A stretch of 64,000 nt of DNA from Methanosarcina barkeri MS (GTDB taxonomy: Archaea; Halobacteriota; Methanosarcinia; Methanosarcinales; Methanosarcinaceae), in the NCBI RefSeq assembly GCF_000970025.1, contig NZ_CP009528.1, forward strand, positions 1,475,168 to 1,539,167, written 5' to 3'. The position numbers and the translations under genes were made by a program. Shown here one piece after another: positions 26,363 through 36,452 of this stretch; position 1 is the stretch's first letter, and the number at the start of each line of letters is the position of its first letter. The notes under the pieces were generated by a model. That model saw only the letters and a program-made list of their open reading frames with translations, searched no databases and was not told the DNA's origin.

Positions 26363-26716
26363 ATGAAGACTCCAATAAAAAGAAATTCGAAACAATTTCT
26401 CTTTTCATTTTTTGTTTCTATCTGTATCATCATAGCGGGTGTTGCAGTAACCATAATGGAATCACTAATTACTTCCTATATCGTGCTGATGGGAGTCGGA
26501 CTTCTTTTATTCATCCTCTCCATTTCTGAAACTGATGCAAAATTATCTAAATTGCTGTCAATTTGTAGCAATGTCTTCGCGAGTGCTACCTGTTTTGGGT
26601 TGTATTTTCACTTTAAATCATCTGGCAGTACTGTAACGGCGAAGTTTTTCGCCTTATTTGGTATATTTATATCCATTACGACTATCTATTCACTAATTCC
26701 TATATTTAAAAGGTAA
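26363..26716 (+). CDS. Small membrane protein with four hydrophobic segments
   Basis: 117 residues. The ATG follows GAGGTGACTGA, a strong Methanosarcina ribosome-binding site. Hydrophobic segments lie at about 11-31, 36-53, 63-82 and 92-112, with a basic N-terminus (KTPIKRNSK) that should stay inside. No family recognised; it follows leader copy 3. Confidence 0.7.
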   Translation: MKTPIKRNSKQFLFSFFVSICIIIAGVAVTIMESLITSYIVLMGVGLLLFILSISETDAKLSKLLSICSNVFASATCFGLYFHFKSSGSTVTAKFFALFGIFISITTIYSLIPIFKR

Positions 26717-26841
26717 ATTGGTTTCGGCTTGAGCAAGTCTTGTATTTTTGTTTACTTTTCTTGCCAGTTCCAACCATATTTGCACATTAGTTTTCATTGA
26801 ATACTTCATCAAAAAAGTTGTTTGTATCAGGAGATACAGCG

Positions 26842-27495
26842 ATGGTTAATATAGATTATATTGTAAAAGAAGAATTATTACGTTCATTCCCGGTATTAGT
26901 TGTTAGTTTTTTAATAATCGGGCTGCTAAATAGGGAAGGATATATTCCGCTAAGGATGTCAGGGGTATTTATTCTTTCCCTCTTTATTACAGCTATCCAT
27001 TTCTCTTTTATGGTCTGGTATAGAAAAAAGGAACAAATTGATAACAATAATTTTTTCGTTATAATTAACCATATTTTGAGTTCAAAGTCTCATGACGAAA
27101 AAATCACAGAGGTCTATAAAGATGAAGAAACTAAAATTTCTTCATCAATTCGAGAACATATGGGTCTTCTACTTGTTACAATACTTTTGTATATCGCCTA
27201 TCTTTATGCTTCTTTAGTTTATAATATGGATCAGATATACTGGATTTTGCTTTTATTATTTATCGGAGTCTCACTCTCAAAGATCATATATGGTGAAAGG
27301 AAAGCAAATCAAAAAGATCCTATAAGATTGCTGGTTTTCTACGTAATCGCATGTGCCTTCATTTTTGTACGTTACCTTGTTCTTGACTATCCTATTCTTT
27401 CTATTTTGAAAGGAAGTATAATTCTTGGAATATTATTGATATTTTTGGTTTTAGGAATAAAATGGTTGCAGCGCAAACAGAATTCAGATAATTGA
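26842..27495 (+). CDS. Multi-pass membrane protein, unknown function
   Basis: 217 residues from the ATG at 26842, chosen because AGGAGATACAGCG precedes it; an upstream start 45 nt earlier has no such site. Hydrophobic segments at about 13-30, 40-58, 108-128, 135-152, 165-183 and 188-206. A charged loop of about 45 residues between the second and third (NNNFFVIINHIL...EETKISSSIRE) is probably cytoplasmic. Not recognised. Confidence 0.75.
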   Translation: MVNIDYIVKEELLRSFPVLVVSFLIIGLLNREGYIPLRMSGVFILSLFITAIHFSFMVWYRKKEQIDNNNFFVIINHILSSKSHDEKITEVYKDEETKISSSIREHMGLLLVTILLYIAYLYASLVYNMDQIYWILLLLFIGVSLSKIIYGERKANQKDPIRLLVFYVIACAFIFVRYLVLDYPILSILKGSIILGILLIFLVLGIKWLQRKQNSDN

Positions 27496-27556
27496 GTTTC
27501 CTATTATCGACATACACAGATTCGTGAAAATAAAAGATGTACTTATAGGGATTTTC

Positions 27557-27730
27557 ATGAAAAACATTTCTCATATAATAGCTCTCATGACTATGATTTA
27601 TTTATCTCTTATTTTTATACCGATAGCATATGCAAATCCGATCACAATTCAGTATTTTCATCAAAAAGGTTGCCATGATTGCGAAGTGACTGGTCCTATT
27701 GTTGATCAAATAGAAGCTCAATATAATTAA
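27557..27730 (+). pseudogene. Truncated exported thioredoxin-like protein
   Basis: Signal peptide followed by ITIQYFHQKGCHDCEVTGPI, the N-terminal strand and CxxC active site of a thioredoxin-fold protein of the type fused to membrane domains in Methanosarcina. It ends after about 57 residues (68 from an upstream GTG at 27524), before the rest of the fold. There is no continuation in any frame downstream before the next gene. I read it as a 3'-truncated gene. Confidence 0.6.
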
Positions 27731-27817
27731 GCTTAATTTTGAAAAATTCATAAATAATTACAAATGTCTTTAAGATTATTAGTTTTACAATATTTAAAAA
27801 AAATGAACTATTGAAAG

Positions 27818-28927
27818 ATGAGTAATATGACAACAATGAAAAAATTTAGCTCAATATTTGTTCTGACTTTCATAGTTGTAGCCCTCTTTGCTTCAGGCTG
27901 CGCGGAAAAAGACCTGAGTGCAGAACAAATTGCATCCCAGATGATGGATAAAGAGAATAATACTCGAGATTATTCATATACAATGCATATGACCTCTTAC
28001 TTTGGAGGAGAAACCAAAGAATCAGAATCCAAAACTATGTTCAAAAAGCCTAATATGATTAAAAGTATTGTAACAGAGCCCGGTAAAGAAAATCAAACCG
28101 TAAGTGTTTCAGATGGGAATATCTTGTGGAGTTATACCCCAGATACCAATACGGTCACAAAAATAAAAATTTCCAAAACTTCCGAACTTACGAAAAATGA
28201 CTATACCAATATCATAGATGATTTCCTGAACGATACTAATGTAACAGTACTTGGAGTTGAGAATGTAGATGGAAGAAAAACTTATCTGCTGGAAACAACT
28301 CCGAAAGAAAACGATGGAGATTACGAGCTTATATACAAGACAAAAATTTGGGTAGATCAGGAAACATGGATGCCTCTCAGGTATGAGACATATAATGGCG
28401 ATGGAAATCGAACCATGAAATTGGAAATTCAAGACCTGCAGGTTAACACAGGACTTCCAGATTCGGAGTTTAAATTCGAGGTCCCAGAAGGCGCAAAAAT
28501 AGTAGACTTAGGAGAAATTAAGCCTCCTGAAAAATTGAGCCTTGAAGAAGCCAGAAAGGAAGCCAGTTTTAAGATCCTTACTCCGGAGTACCTTCCTGAA
28601 GGCTATGAATTCAATAATTCAATGGTCTACAACAACAGCCAATTTTCTCCTGAAAACCAGAGTTTTGAAACCGTTGAAATTACGTACACAAAAGACGAAG
28701 CCTTTATAAGTCTCGCAGAAACCGTCTCTACGAACCAGTCATCCGATTCTACAATTATGGATAGAGGTGAGGATATTCAGATTAACGGGATAGATGGAAA
28801 ATATCTTTCGATGGGGAAAACGAAACTTTTAATGTGGAAGTTAGGAGAGGTAAATCTAAGTCTTTGCTCTTCCCTGGAAAAAGACGAAATGCTGAAAATC
28901 GCGGAATCAATTTCAGAAAAGGCATAA
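27818..28927 (+). CDS. LolA-like / DUF4367-type lipoprotein
   Basis: 369 residues with a lipoprotein signal whose lipobox is FASGC (Cys near residue 28), so it should be lipid-anchored outside the membrane. The first domain (about 30-230) resembles the LolA/LppX-like beta-barrel half found in archaeal outer-surface lipoproteins (NNTRDYSYTMHM, VSVSDGNILWSY, KIWVDQETWMPLRYE). The C-terminal part (about 240-365: PEYLPEGYEF, IQINGIDGKYLSMG, LMWKLGEVNL) resembles DUF4367. Probably binds a lipid or hydrophobic ligand, or senses envelope state; inference only. Three near-adjacent ATGs make the exact start uncertain by 9-18 nt. Confidence 0.8.
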   Translation: MSNMTTMKKFSSIFVLTFIVVALFASGCAEKDLSAEQIASQMMDKENNTRDYSYTMHMTSYFGGETKESESKTMFKKPNMIKSIVTEPGKENQTVSVSDGNILWSYTPDTNTVTKIKISKTSELTKNDYTNIIDDFLNDTNVTVLGVENVDGRKTYLLETTPKENDGDYELIYKTKIWVDQETWMPLRYETYNGDGNRTMKLEIQDLQVNTGLPDSEFKFEVPEGAKIVDLGEIKPPEKLSLEEARKEASFKILTPEYLPEGYEFNNSMVYNNSQFSPENQSFETVEITYTKDEAFISLAETVSTNQSSDSTIMDRGEDIQINGIDGKYLSMGKTKLLMWKLGEVNLSLCSSLEKDEMLKIAESISEKA

Positions 28928-29162
28928 AACTTGTAATCTTTGAAAAAAAGTAACTAGTCAGGTACCCTAAAATGAATCAATTAACACCGATTTTGGCCAT
29001 AAGGATATGTCTAATAAGGGATTCATAAGAGATTCATAGCAAGATTAAAAACAGCATCATTTGGCATCAACTTACAAAACAGACTGAAATATATTGTAAA
29101 TACCAAATCATTTAAATTAAGGCTTTTGATGTTGATTTGTGGTGCCTGAATAGTTACAAAGT

Positions 29163-29304
29163 CAAAATCAAATCAAAATCAAATCAAAATCAAATCAAAA
29201 TCAAATCAAAATCAAATCAAAATCAAATCAAAATCAAATCAAAATCAAATCAAAATCAAATCAAAATCAAATCAAAATCAAATCAAAATCAAATCAAAAT
29301 CAAA
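29163..29304. repeat. 11-bp tandem array, about 13 copies
   Basis: Unit AAAATCAAATC repeated almost perfectly. Two short A-tracts per unit recur in phase with roughly one DNA turn, so the array may be intrinsically bent. It lies between the 3' ends of a plus-strand lipoprotein gene and the minus-strand ribosomal operon. Confidence 0.95.
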
Positions 29305-29328
29305 TATAGACGAAATAAAAAGTGTTTA

Positions 29329-29348
29329 AAGCCCGCCCGCAGGCGGGG
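29329..29348 (-). terminator. Terminator of the ribosomal protein/aIF5B operon
   Basis: On the minus strand CCCGCC-TGCG-GGCGGG is followed by CTTTAAACACTTTTTATTT, about 25-45 nt past the rps6e stop. A GC-rich hairpin plus T-rich tail in an otherwise AT-rich region. Confidence 0.75.
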
Positions 29349-29372
29349 AACTTGACTTTAATTGATTGAAAT

Positions 29373-29792
29373 TTACTCTGCCGGAGCTTCTTCTGGAGCT
29401 TCTTCCGGGGCTTCGAGACCGAGAAGAGCTTTTATGGATTTGCTCCCATACTCAACGACTTTTGCATTAATCTGGACAATGTCAGGAGCAACTTCTTTGC
29501 CACGGACCATCTTTCTCCTGCGTTGTCCTGGATGTTTAGGGGTATAGCCAACACCTACTGCCATCAGGATTCTTTGTCTTCTGGGACCTAGAAGGTCAGG
29601 TTTCATAACAAAACCACTGCCATCACAACCGCCAGTTAGCTTTACTTTGTAACCGGACAGGCCGAAAACAGCACCATCAACAACGTCGCCTATTGACTTT
29701 CCGATTAATGCGTTTGCTTCAGCGTCTTTTACATCGATCTGGTAAGCACGCCCTTCCTTTGGGTCAGAAACTACAACTTTGAAATTAGCCAT
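29373..29792 (-). CDS. rps6e: Small-subunit ribosomal protein eS6
   Basis: Archaeal/eukaryotic-type protein of the 30S subunit. The ATG at 29792 ([14 protein letters not shown]) follows GGAGGATTTCAC; a longer frame upstream lacks such a site. Family features: [20 protein letters not shown] and the basic [20 protein letters not shown] region. It ends in an acidic, repetitive tail ([14 protein letters not shown]) longer than the minimal family core. Last gene of the minus-strand ribosomal cluster, followed by a strong terminator. Confidence 0.95.
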   Translation of the reverse strand: MANFKVVVSDPKEGRAYQIDVKDAEANALIGKSIGDVVDGAVFGLSGYKVKLTGGCDGSGFVMKPDLLGPRRQRILMAVGVGYTPKHPGQRRRKMVRGKEVAPDIVQINAKVVEYGSKSIKALLGLEAPEEAPEEAPAE

Positions 29793-29941
29793 GTGAAATC
29801 CTCCAATATCAAATTTACTTTTAATAATTCCTTTGCCTTGCCTCTTCATCCGAAACTTTACTCGGATTTTCCTGAATTTTTACCTGAACCTTCCGTGTAT
29901 TCTGAACATAATTTCTGAATATAATTATACACTTATAAGCA

Positions 29942-31717
29942 TTATTTTGCCCAGAAAGGATTATCTTTTCTTTTCAGGGAAAGAAAAATATCAAGAGTTT
30001 CCTTTTCATCGGTTGAAAGGGAATCGTATATCTCGTGCTCAAGAACTTTGGCATGCCTCTCAGGCACGTTGACATAGAGCACGTCCTCCTCTTTGATCTG
30101 CCTGCCTACGGTTGCACCTTCAATTGCCATTGCAACCTCTTTGCCTATTCCTGCAGACGGAATATTCTCTCCTTCGATCTGCAGGCCTTTGATCTTGCCT
30201 ACAACGTTTCCGTTTTCAAGCATCACATCGGCATTTGTGCGCACGACTCCGCCAAGCACTCTTATGCCGACAACTGCGGGTTTACTCTGGCGGAATATGC
30301 AGCCAGGAAGGATTTTGAATTTTCCCGGACGGATTATTGTTTCGAAAATCTTCTTTTCAGCCTGTTCCTGCTGCTCTTTTACATATTTCTGGTAATCTTC
30401 AACCAGGCGGTAAATCACGTCACTTGTGAATACCTTCACAGTGCTTTCCTGCAGGAAATCTCTGGCGTCAGGGTGAACTTTGACATTGAAACCTATAATC
30501 ACCGAATAGAGCGGGTCTTCAACTGTCGAAGCCTCAATTGCGTCCCGGTGTGAGATATCTCCTACTTCGGCTTTCCTGATGGAGATCTCATCTTTCTGGA
30601 ACTCATGGACAAGGGCTTCAAGGGAGCCGAGAGTATCGGCTTTGATCATAATTCCGACCGCACCAGTATCAATCCTGACCTCATCTATCTCGGATTTTAT
30701 CTGGTCTACAATCTCGTCAAGAGTATCTTCGTTAGCAACCCTTATTGGAGAACCTGCGAGTGCACCTTCGAGCCCTGGAGCTGAAATCTTAACTCCAACC
30801 GCAGCAGTAACCTTGTTCACCTGCTTGAACTTGCTCTCATAACGCATCTCAGAAAGTTCCCTCGGCTTTAAGAGAGCACGGACTTTTGTCTGGATTGGTT
30901 TTCCCAGGCTTCCGATAACAACAGTATCGCCCTTTTTCAGAGTGCCGTCATAAAGGATAACATCCAGGGTTGCACCAAGCCCTTTTTCTTCCTTGACCTC
31001 AAGCACAGTGCCGACTCCGGGACCTTTGGCACTGTAATGCAGGTTTGCTTCAAGGAATTTCTGAGCCAGGCCTAAAAGTACCATCAGGACATCAGGAATT
31101 CCTTCGCCTGTCATGGCACTTACAGGCACTACACCCAGGGTTTTCTGGAAGTTTGTGACCCTATCGTACCGTTCTGCTGCAAAACCCTGGTTGTATAATT
31201 CACCGATTACTTCATAGAGCTTTGTCTCAAGCCGGGCCTGGACGTCCTCAGACTGTTTTTTGAAAGTGACCGCAAAAGGCAGGTCTTTTTGTGAAACCCA
31301 GCCGCCAATCCTGTCAATCTTATTCGCAACAACAACAAAAGGAGTTTTGAACCGCTTTAAGATCTGCAGGCTTTCGTAGGTCTGAGGCTTGAAACCTTCG
31401 TTTATGTCCACTACAACGATTGCAAGATCGGCAAGAGCGCCTCCCCTGCTCCTTAGAGTTGTAAAGGCATGATGTCCAGGTGTATCAATAAAGAGCAGTC
31501 CTGGCACTATGAACCTATCCCGAAGCCTTGGGTCTCCAAGCTTGTTGATAATTACATCTATTGGAACTTCAGTTGCCCCAATATGCTGGGTGATAGCGCC
31601 GGCTTCTCCACTGACAATTGCAGTACCCCTGATCTTGTCCAGCAGAGTCGTTTTCCCGTGGTCGACGTGCCCCATCACGCAGACTATAGGAGTCCTCAAA
31701 TTTTTCTTGTCGGCCAT
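29942..31717 (-). CDS. infB: Translation initiation factor aIF5B (IF2-like GTPase)
   Basis: GTPase that promotes ribosomal subunit joining and initiator tRNA positioning. The 591 residues from the ATG at 31717 are preceded by GAGAGGTTTTGCAT. G motifs: GHVDHGKTT (about 16-24), DTPGH (near 80) and NKID (near 134). The domain II barrel, the flexible domain III and the C-terminal domain IV follow (family order), and the C-terminal helix bundle ends KRKDNPFWAK. Archaeal-length protein without the long bacterial N-terminal extension. It lies between ndk and rps6e in the conserved archaeal cluster. Confidence 0.97.
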   Translation of the reverse strand: MADKKNLRTPIVCVMGHVDHGKTTLLDKIRGTAIVSGEAGAITQHIGATEVPIDVIINKLGDPRLRDRFIVPGLLFIDTPGHHAFTTLRSRGGALADLAIVVVDINEGFKPQTYESLQILKRFKTPFVVVANKIDRIGGWVSQKDLPFAVTFKKQSEDVQARLETKLYEVIGELYNQGFAAERYDRVTNFQKTLGVVPVSAMTGEGIPDVLMVLLGLAQKFLEANLHYSAKGPGVGTVLEVKEEKGLGATLDVILYDGTLKKGDTVVIGSLGKPIQTKVRALLKPRELSEMRYESKFKQVNKVTAAVGVKISAPGLEGALAGSPIRVANEDTLDEIVDQIKSEIDEVRIDTGAVGIMIKADTLGSLEALVHEFQKDEISIRKAEVGDISHRDAIEASTVEDPLYSVIIGFNVKVHPDARDFLQESTVKVFTSDVIYRLVEDYQKYVKEQQEQAEKKIFETIIRPGKFKILPGCIFRQSKPAVVGIRVLGGVVRTNADVMLENGNVVGKIKGLQIEGENIPSAGIGKEVAMAIEGATVGRQIKEEDVLYVNVPERHAKVLEHEIYDSLSTDEKETLDIFLSLKRKDNPFWAK

Positions 31718-31871
31718 ATGCAAAACCTCTCTCATTCCCGCGTCTTATTTGCTGCAGGTCCAGAAGGGTCCGGGTTTACCCTGACGGACCCAAATTGCAG
31801 GTCGGATAAACAAAGGCCCTGAATCGTGTCCTGAAGTTTCAGAAACGCGAAAAGGCTTTGATGCACCTGCT

Positions 31872-32321
31872 TTATTCGTACAGACAGACCTCGTCAATCC
31901 TGGAATAGTTCCCGATTTCGGAGTCCTTAAAGTGAATTGCAATTTCCCTTGCAGCAGCTTCTGGGGAATCGGAAGCATGAACTACATTTCTGCCTACATC
32001 CAGAGCAAAATCCCCACGGATTGTTCCGGGAGCTGCATCTACAGGATTTGTAGCCCCGTTTATAGCCCTCATAACTCGAATTGCATCTTTTCCTTCAACT
32101 ACCATTGAAACTGAAGGTCCCGACGTTATGAATCCGACAAGGCCGGGGAAGAAAGGCTTGGCCGCATGTTCACTGTAATGCTCTTTTGCAGTGGCTTCAC
32201 TGATAACGTTCATTCTGAGGGCAACGATTTTCAGACCTCGCTTCTCGATTCTGGAGATTATTTCTCCTACCAGCCCGCGCTGGACTCCGTCAGGCTTTAC
32301 CATAACGTATGTCTGTTCCAT
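31872..32321 (-). CDS. ndk: Nucleoside diphosphate kinase
   Basis: Transfers the gamma-phosphate from ATP to NDPs through a phosphohistidine, balancing NTP pools. 149 residues from the ATG at 32321, which follows AAGGTGTGCAC. The N-terminus [16 protein letters not shown] and active-site NVVHASDS (His near residue 117) are both canonical. Usual family length. Sits between rpl24e and infB, a common archaeal arrangement. Confidence 0.97.
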   Translation of the reverse strand: MEQTYVMVKPDGVQRGLVGEIISRIEKRGLKIVALRMNVISEATAKEHYSEHAAKPFFPGLVGFITSGPSVSMVVEGKDAIRVMRAINGATNPVDAAPGTIRGDFALDVGRNVVHASDSPEAAAREIAIHFKDSEIGNYSRIDEVCLYE

Positions 32322-32361
32322 GTGCACACCTTAATAATCCGAACAAATAAACTGACAATTC

Positions 32362-32802
<441 letters not shown>

Positions 32803-32811
32803 TTATCAGGA

Positions 32812-33483
<672 letters not shown>

Positions 33484-34131
33484 ATGGTTATAAGGAATGT
33501 CAGAAATTTTGATCTCATGGACGCAATTTATTATGAAGCTCATAAAAATCTCTATATTAATCTCACAAACCGCTGCAGTGCAGACTGCGTCTTTTGCATC
33601 CGTAATTTTGCAGACGGGGTTTACGGATATGACCTGAGGCTTTCAAGAGAACCGACAACAGAGGAAGTTATCGGAGCCCTTGAAGGACTGGATCTTTCAA
33701 AATACAGAGAAATCGTATTCACAGGCCTTGGAGAGCCAACAATCAGGTTCGATGTGGTGCTAGCAGTAACCCGCTGGCTGAAAAGCCGGAATATTCGAGT
33801 CAGACTAGATACTAATGGACAGGCAGCCCTGATAAATCCGGGAAGAGATGTAGTCTCAGAACTGAAAACCGCAGGGTTAAACTCTGTTTCCGTAAGCCTG
33901 AATGCCGAGTCCGAAGATAAATATAACAAACTCTGCAGACCGATTCATAAAAATGCATATTCTGCAGTACTTGATTTTGTCAAGGGAGCAAGGAAGGCAG
34001 GAATCAGTACAAGGGTTACAGTAGTTAATGTACCCGAAATTGACTTGAAAAAATGCAGAAAGCTTGCAGAGGAGCTTGATTCAAGCTTCCACATAAGGAC
34101 TTTATCCGAAGCTGCAAGCAAAGAAATCTGA
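33484..34131 (+). CDS. TatD-family-associated radical SAM protein
   Basis: 215 residues. The radical SAM cluster motif is CSADCVFC (Cys near 31, 35 and 38), followed by FTGLGEPT (SAM-binding glycine-rich motif), RVRLDTNGQA and LNSVSVSLNAES. The short length and these sequences match the small radical SAM proteins often encoded beside TatD-like hydrolases. No tatD gene is visible here, so it is unlinked in this window. Reaction unknown. The start is uncertain: ATG 33484 or ATG 33517 (MDAIYYEAH), the latter being closer to family length. Confidence 0.85.
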   Translation: MVIRNVRNFDLMDAIYYEAHKNLYINLTNRCSADCVFCIRNFADGVYGYDLRLSREPTTEEVIGALEGLDLSKYREIVFTGLGEPTIRFDVVLAVTRWLKSRNIRVRLDTNGQAALINPGRDVVSELKTAGLNSVSVSLNAESEDKYNKLCRPIHKNAYSAVLDFVKGARKAGISTRVTVVNVPEIDLKKCRKLAEELDSSFHIRTLSEAASKEI

Positions 34132-34610
34132 AAACTGTTAAAAGTTAAAATACTTAGAAAATCATAACCTAAAAATTTAAACTTGATATATTTATAGTCA
34201 TCACTTTAAATAATGTGACATTTATTTACATTTATTCATTACCTTGGGAGCGCAGAGGGTCACGAATACTCCGTTTTTCACAGGCTGTCCGACAATTATT
34301 GCTAGTACATTGATTCCAAAGTATATCCTAAATAAATTTTTAGAAAACCACGGTAAGCACGGAAGATACGGAAATAAGTAGGAAAGGCATGTTTCTTCTG
34401 TGTTTTCTGTGTTTTTCGTGGTTGTGTAATATTCCAGATTAAATCACTCTGCGACTGGCTGCTTTTTCCGTGTTACAGAGTTCCATGCGACTTTAAAATA
34501 ATATTTGTGTCAATATTTACGTCATAAGCTGTAATTATTTTCTTATTATGTATTTATTTAAGAATCGTTGCACTAGTTTACTTCTACCTGCCCTTTAACC
34601 AAGCATTTTC
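34132..34610. other. Intergenic region containing a MITE
   Basis: No gene. Mostly occupied by the second CTAG-flanked element (34302-34576). Confidence 0.7.
34302..34576. mobile_element. CTAG-flanked MITE-like element, copy 2, with an internal insertion
   Basis: Left end CTAGTACATTGATTCCAAAG, right end AAGAATCGTTGCACTAG. Same family as 20374-20562. About 85 bp extra lies inside (roughly 34350-34438: GGTAAGCACGGAAGATACGG...CTGTGTTTTTCGTGG). That extra block is itself an inverted repeat (CACGG...CCGTG-like arms), possibly another tiny element. Confidence 0.75.
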
Positions 34611-34949
34611 TTACATGCGTTTGCATTCATCTATGAAGCGTGTTATTTCGCGGTCTGCAGTTTCGCAGTTGATGAAAACAGGTTTTCTTGTAATTGTTAA
34701 AGTAAGATTAGACTGTCCATCCCATTCAAACCTTCCGGTAATCCCTCTTCCTGAAAGTTCTCCTTTGTTTCCAGGTGGAACGTCGATGCCATAGTTCTGA
34801 AGATTTGTTTTCAGGCACTCAAACGTATCAGGTGTTACACCTGATATCGTTACAGGCTCGCAACTTCTACTCCCTAGCTGTGCTTGTGCAGATCCGATAG
34901 AAAAAACCAGGCATATTAATAGTAAAGAAACTATTAATTTAATTTTCAT
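34611..34949 (-). CDS. Small secreted protein, unknown function
   Basis: 112 residues; the ATG follows GGGGGGTAAAGA. Signal peptide to about residue 23 (SIGSAQAQL). The mature part has four Cys (SCEPV, FECLK, INCET, DECKRM) that could form two disulfides. The pattern suggests a small exported alpha/beta domain (LTLTITRKPVFI). No family recognised; isolated between repeat-rich spacers. Confidence 0.7.
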   Translation of the reverse strand: MKIKLIVSLLLICLVFSIGSAQAQLGSRSCEPVTISGVTPDTFECLKTNLQNYGIDVPPGNKGELSGRGITGRFEWDGQSNLTLTITRKPVFINCETADREITRFIDECKRM

Positions 34950-35447
34950 TCTTTACCCCCCAATTACAAATTTGGCTCTTAAATTCGGCTGAATACAAGT
35001 ACGCAGTTAAATAAAAAAATTAAGATTTAAAATATAATACAGATTATTAATATAAATTAAATAATATATATCGGCTTATAAATAGTTAATCTCTACTAAC
35101 TATAAGATCCAGTTTAATTTCCAGAATCGTCAAGAATTTTGAAGAACATCTATCCTCTATATGTTATCGTATTTTTTGAATTATTTGCAACAGTGATTAA
35201 ATAGTTGCAAACGTTTTCAGCATTTAGTTCAATCACTCGCTATCACCTTTGAGATTCAGTTTCTTATATTCTTAGGGTCCTTAAATATTGGTTCGTTTTT
35301 TAAGGATTAATGAGCTTTATTTTTGAAATCAAGTATTTTTCTGTTGTTTTTCAGAGTAAAACACACTTATAAACTAACTTTTGTTATATTTAAATGAAAT
35401 CTGTGCTTTTAATTCCATATTTATATACTAATTAGCCCTTTTTTAGA

Positions 35448-35582
35448 TAGTGTTCCAATTTTTCTGTAAAATCATAAATATCAAAAAGTTATGGAGTAGA
35501 AAATTCCATATCGGAAGATCAATTATCTATATAGTACGTAAAAACTTGAATTCAAATTTACAGTAAATTCGAGACACTGCCA
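35448..35582. mobile_element. AGTGT-family MITE-like element, copy 2
   Basis: Begins TAGTGTTCCAATTTTTCTGT and ends AATTCGAGACACTGC. The best-preserved copy together with 15729-15870: the interior matches almost base for base, including GATCAATTATCTA.ATAGTACG. Confidence 0.8.
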
Positions 35583-36036
35583 TTTTTTAAGGTGAAATTG
35601 TGTATAAAGGAAAAATGTGATCGAATTCCATTATTATAAATAAATGCAGTTTGTTGAAAAATAAAGCTATTATTACACTCAATTTTTCATTTTAAAACTC
35701 AATTTTAGTTATTATTCTAAAATTTTGATTTGTAAGATGTATTTTTGTTTGGTAAACTCTAGTTATATGTATATAACTGAAATAAGCATTTTGGCATCTT
35801 TCTTTATACACTTATTTTGAAGGGCCTTATATATTCTTCTTTTTCATCTTTTTCGGAAAGGCCGCTCTCCTACGTCGAGCGTGACAAAAACGACATAAGA
35901 TGACTAATATGACTTTATGGTTCAGAATCTGGGATTCAGGATTTTGCTTCAGCCGTTTAAAGTTCAATTTTTTAATGCGACAACCATTCAATGTTTATTC
36001 TTGCTTCTGGAGAGGTGGGTAGAACTGTGGTTAAAA

Positions 36037-36120
36037 CGATGATGAAAGCTAATTAACGCTAATTGAAGCGATAATGAAAACTAATTAACGCTAATTGAAG
36101 CGATAATGAAAGCTAATTAA
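36037..36120. repeat. 32-bp tandem repeat, about 2.6 copies
   Basis: Unit CGATAATGAAAACTAATTAA + CGCTAATTGAAG, with small variation between copies. Non-coding. Confidence 0.85.
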
Positions 36121-36257
36121 ATCTACATGTTCCTTTTTGATAAGTAGCACACTCTAAAATAGTAATTGACATTTCATCCAGAAAGCATCGAATAGTACGC
36201 AATGTACATTTTTTCATATAGTTGGCGTTTTAAAAAAGTATTTCCAAATTTAAATAT

Positions 36258-36452
36258 TTAATAATGGTTGTTTATAATATATTCTACGTTATCGGTTATT
36301 GTAGAAAGCCCATATTTTTTTCCGTACTCTTGGAACCTTAAACAAAATGCTTGGGCAATGAGTAAAGGGTGTGGTAAATGTTTGGAATAACATGTAGAAA
36401 TAAACGTATTTAGATCACTATAAACGCATTCAGGCAATGTTATCTGCTGCAT
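36258..36452 (-). CDS. Small hypothetical protein (64 aa)
   Basis: 64 residues with the composition of a globular protein (QQITLPECVYSDLNTFISTC). The ATG at 36452 is preceded by GAGGTGTTATAAAT, an excellent Methanosarcina ribosome-binding site, which is the reason to call it. No family recognised and no signal peptide. Stands alone in a long non-coding region. Confidence 0.5.
   Translation of the reverse strand: MQQITLPECVYSDLNTFISTCYSKHLPHPLLIAQAFCLRFQEYGKKYGLSTITDNVEYIINNHY

Larger units (their letters stand above)
28928..29372. other. Intergenic region between convergent genes
   Basis: Holds the 11-bp tandem array (29163-29304) and the terminator of the rps6e operon (29329-29348). No gene; the 72-aa frame across the array is a repeat artefact. 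Confidence 0.8.
34950..36257. other. Long AT-rich intergenic region
   Basis: 1.3 kb with no supported gene. Contains a MITE-like repeat (35448-35582) and a 32-bp tandem repeat (36037-36120). A GC-richer patch near 35860-35890 (GGCCGCTCTCCTACGTCGAG) is unexplained. Confidence 0.6.

Noticed and set aside
29137-29355. 72-aa frame rich in Lys/Gln/Asn/Ser
   Set aside because: It is the translation of the 11-bp tandem array; no start signal and no protein-like composition.
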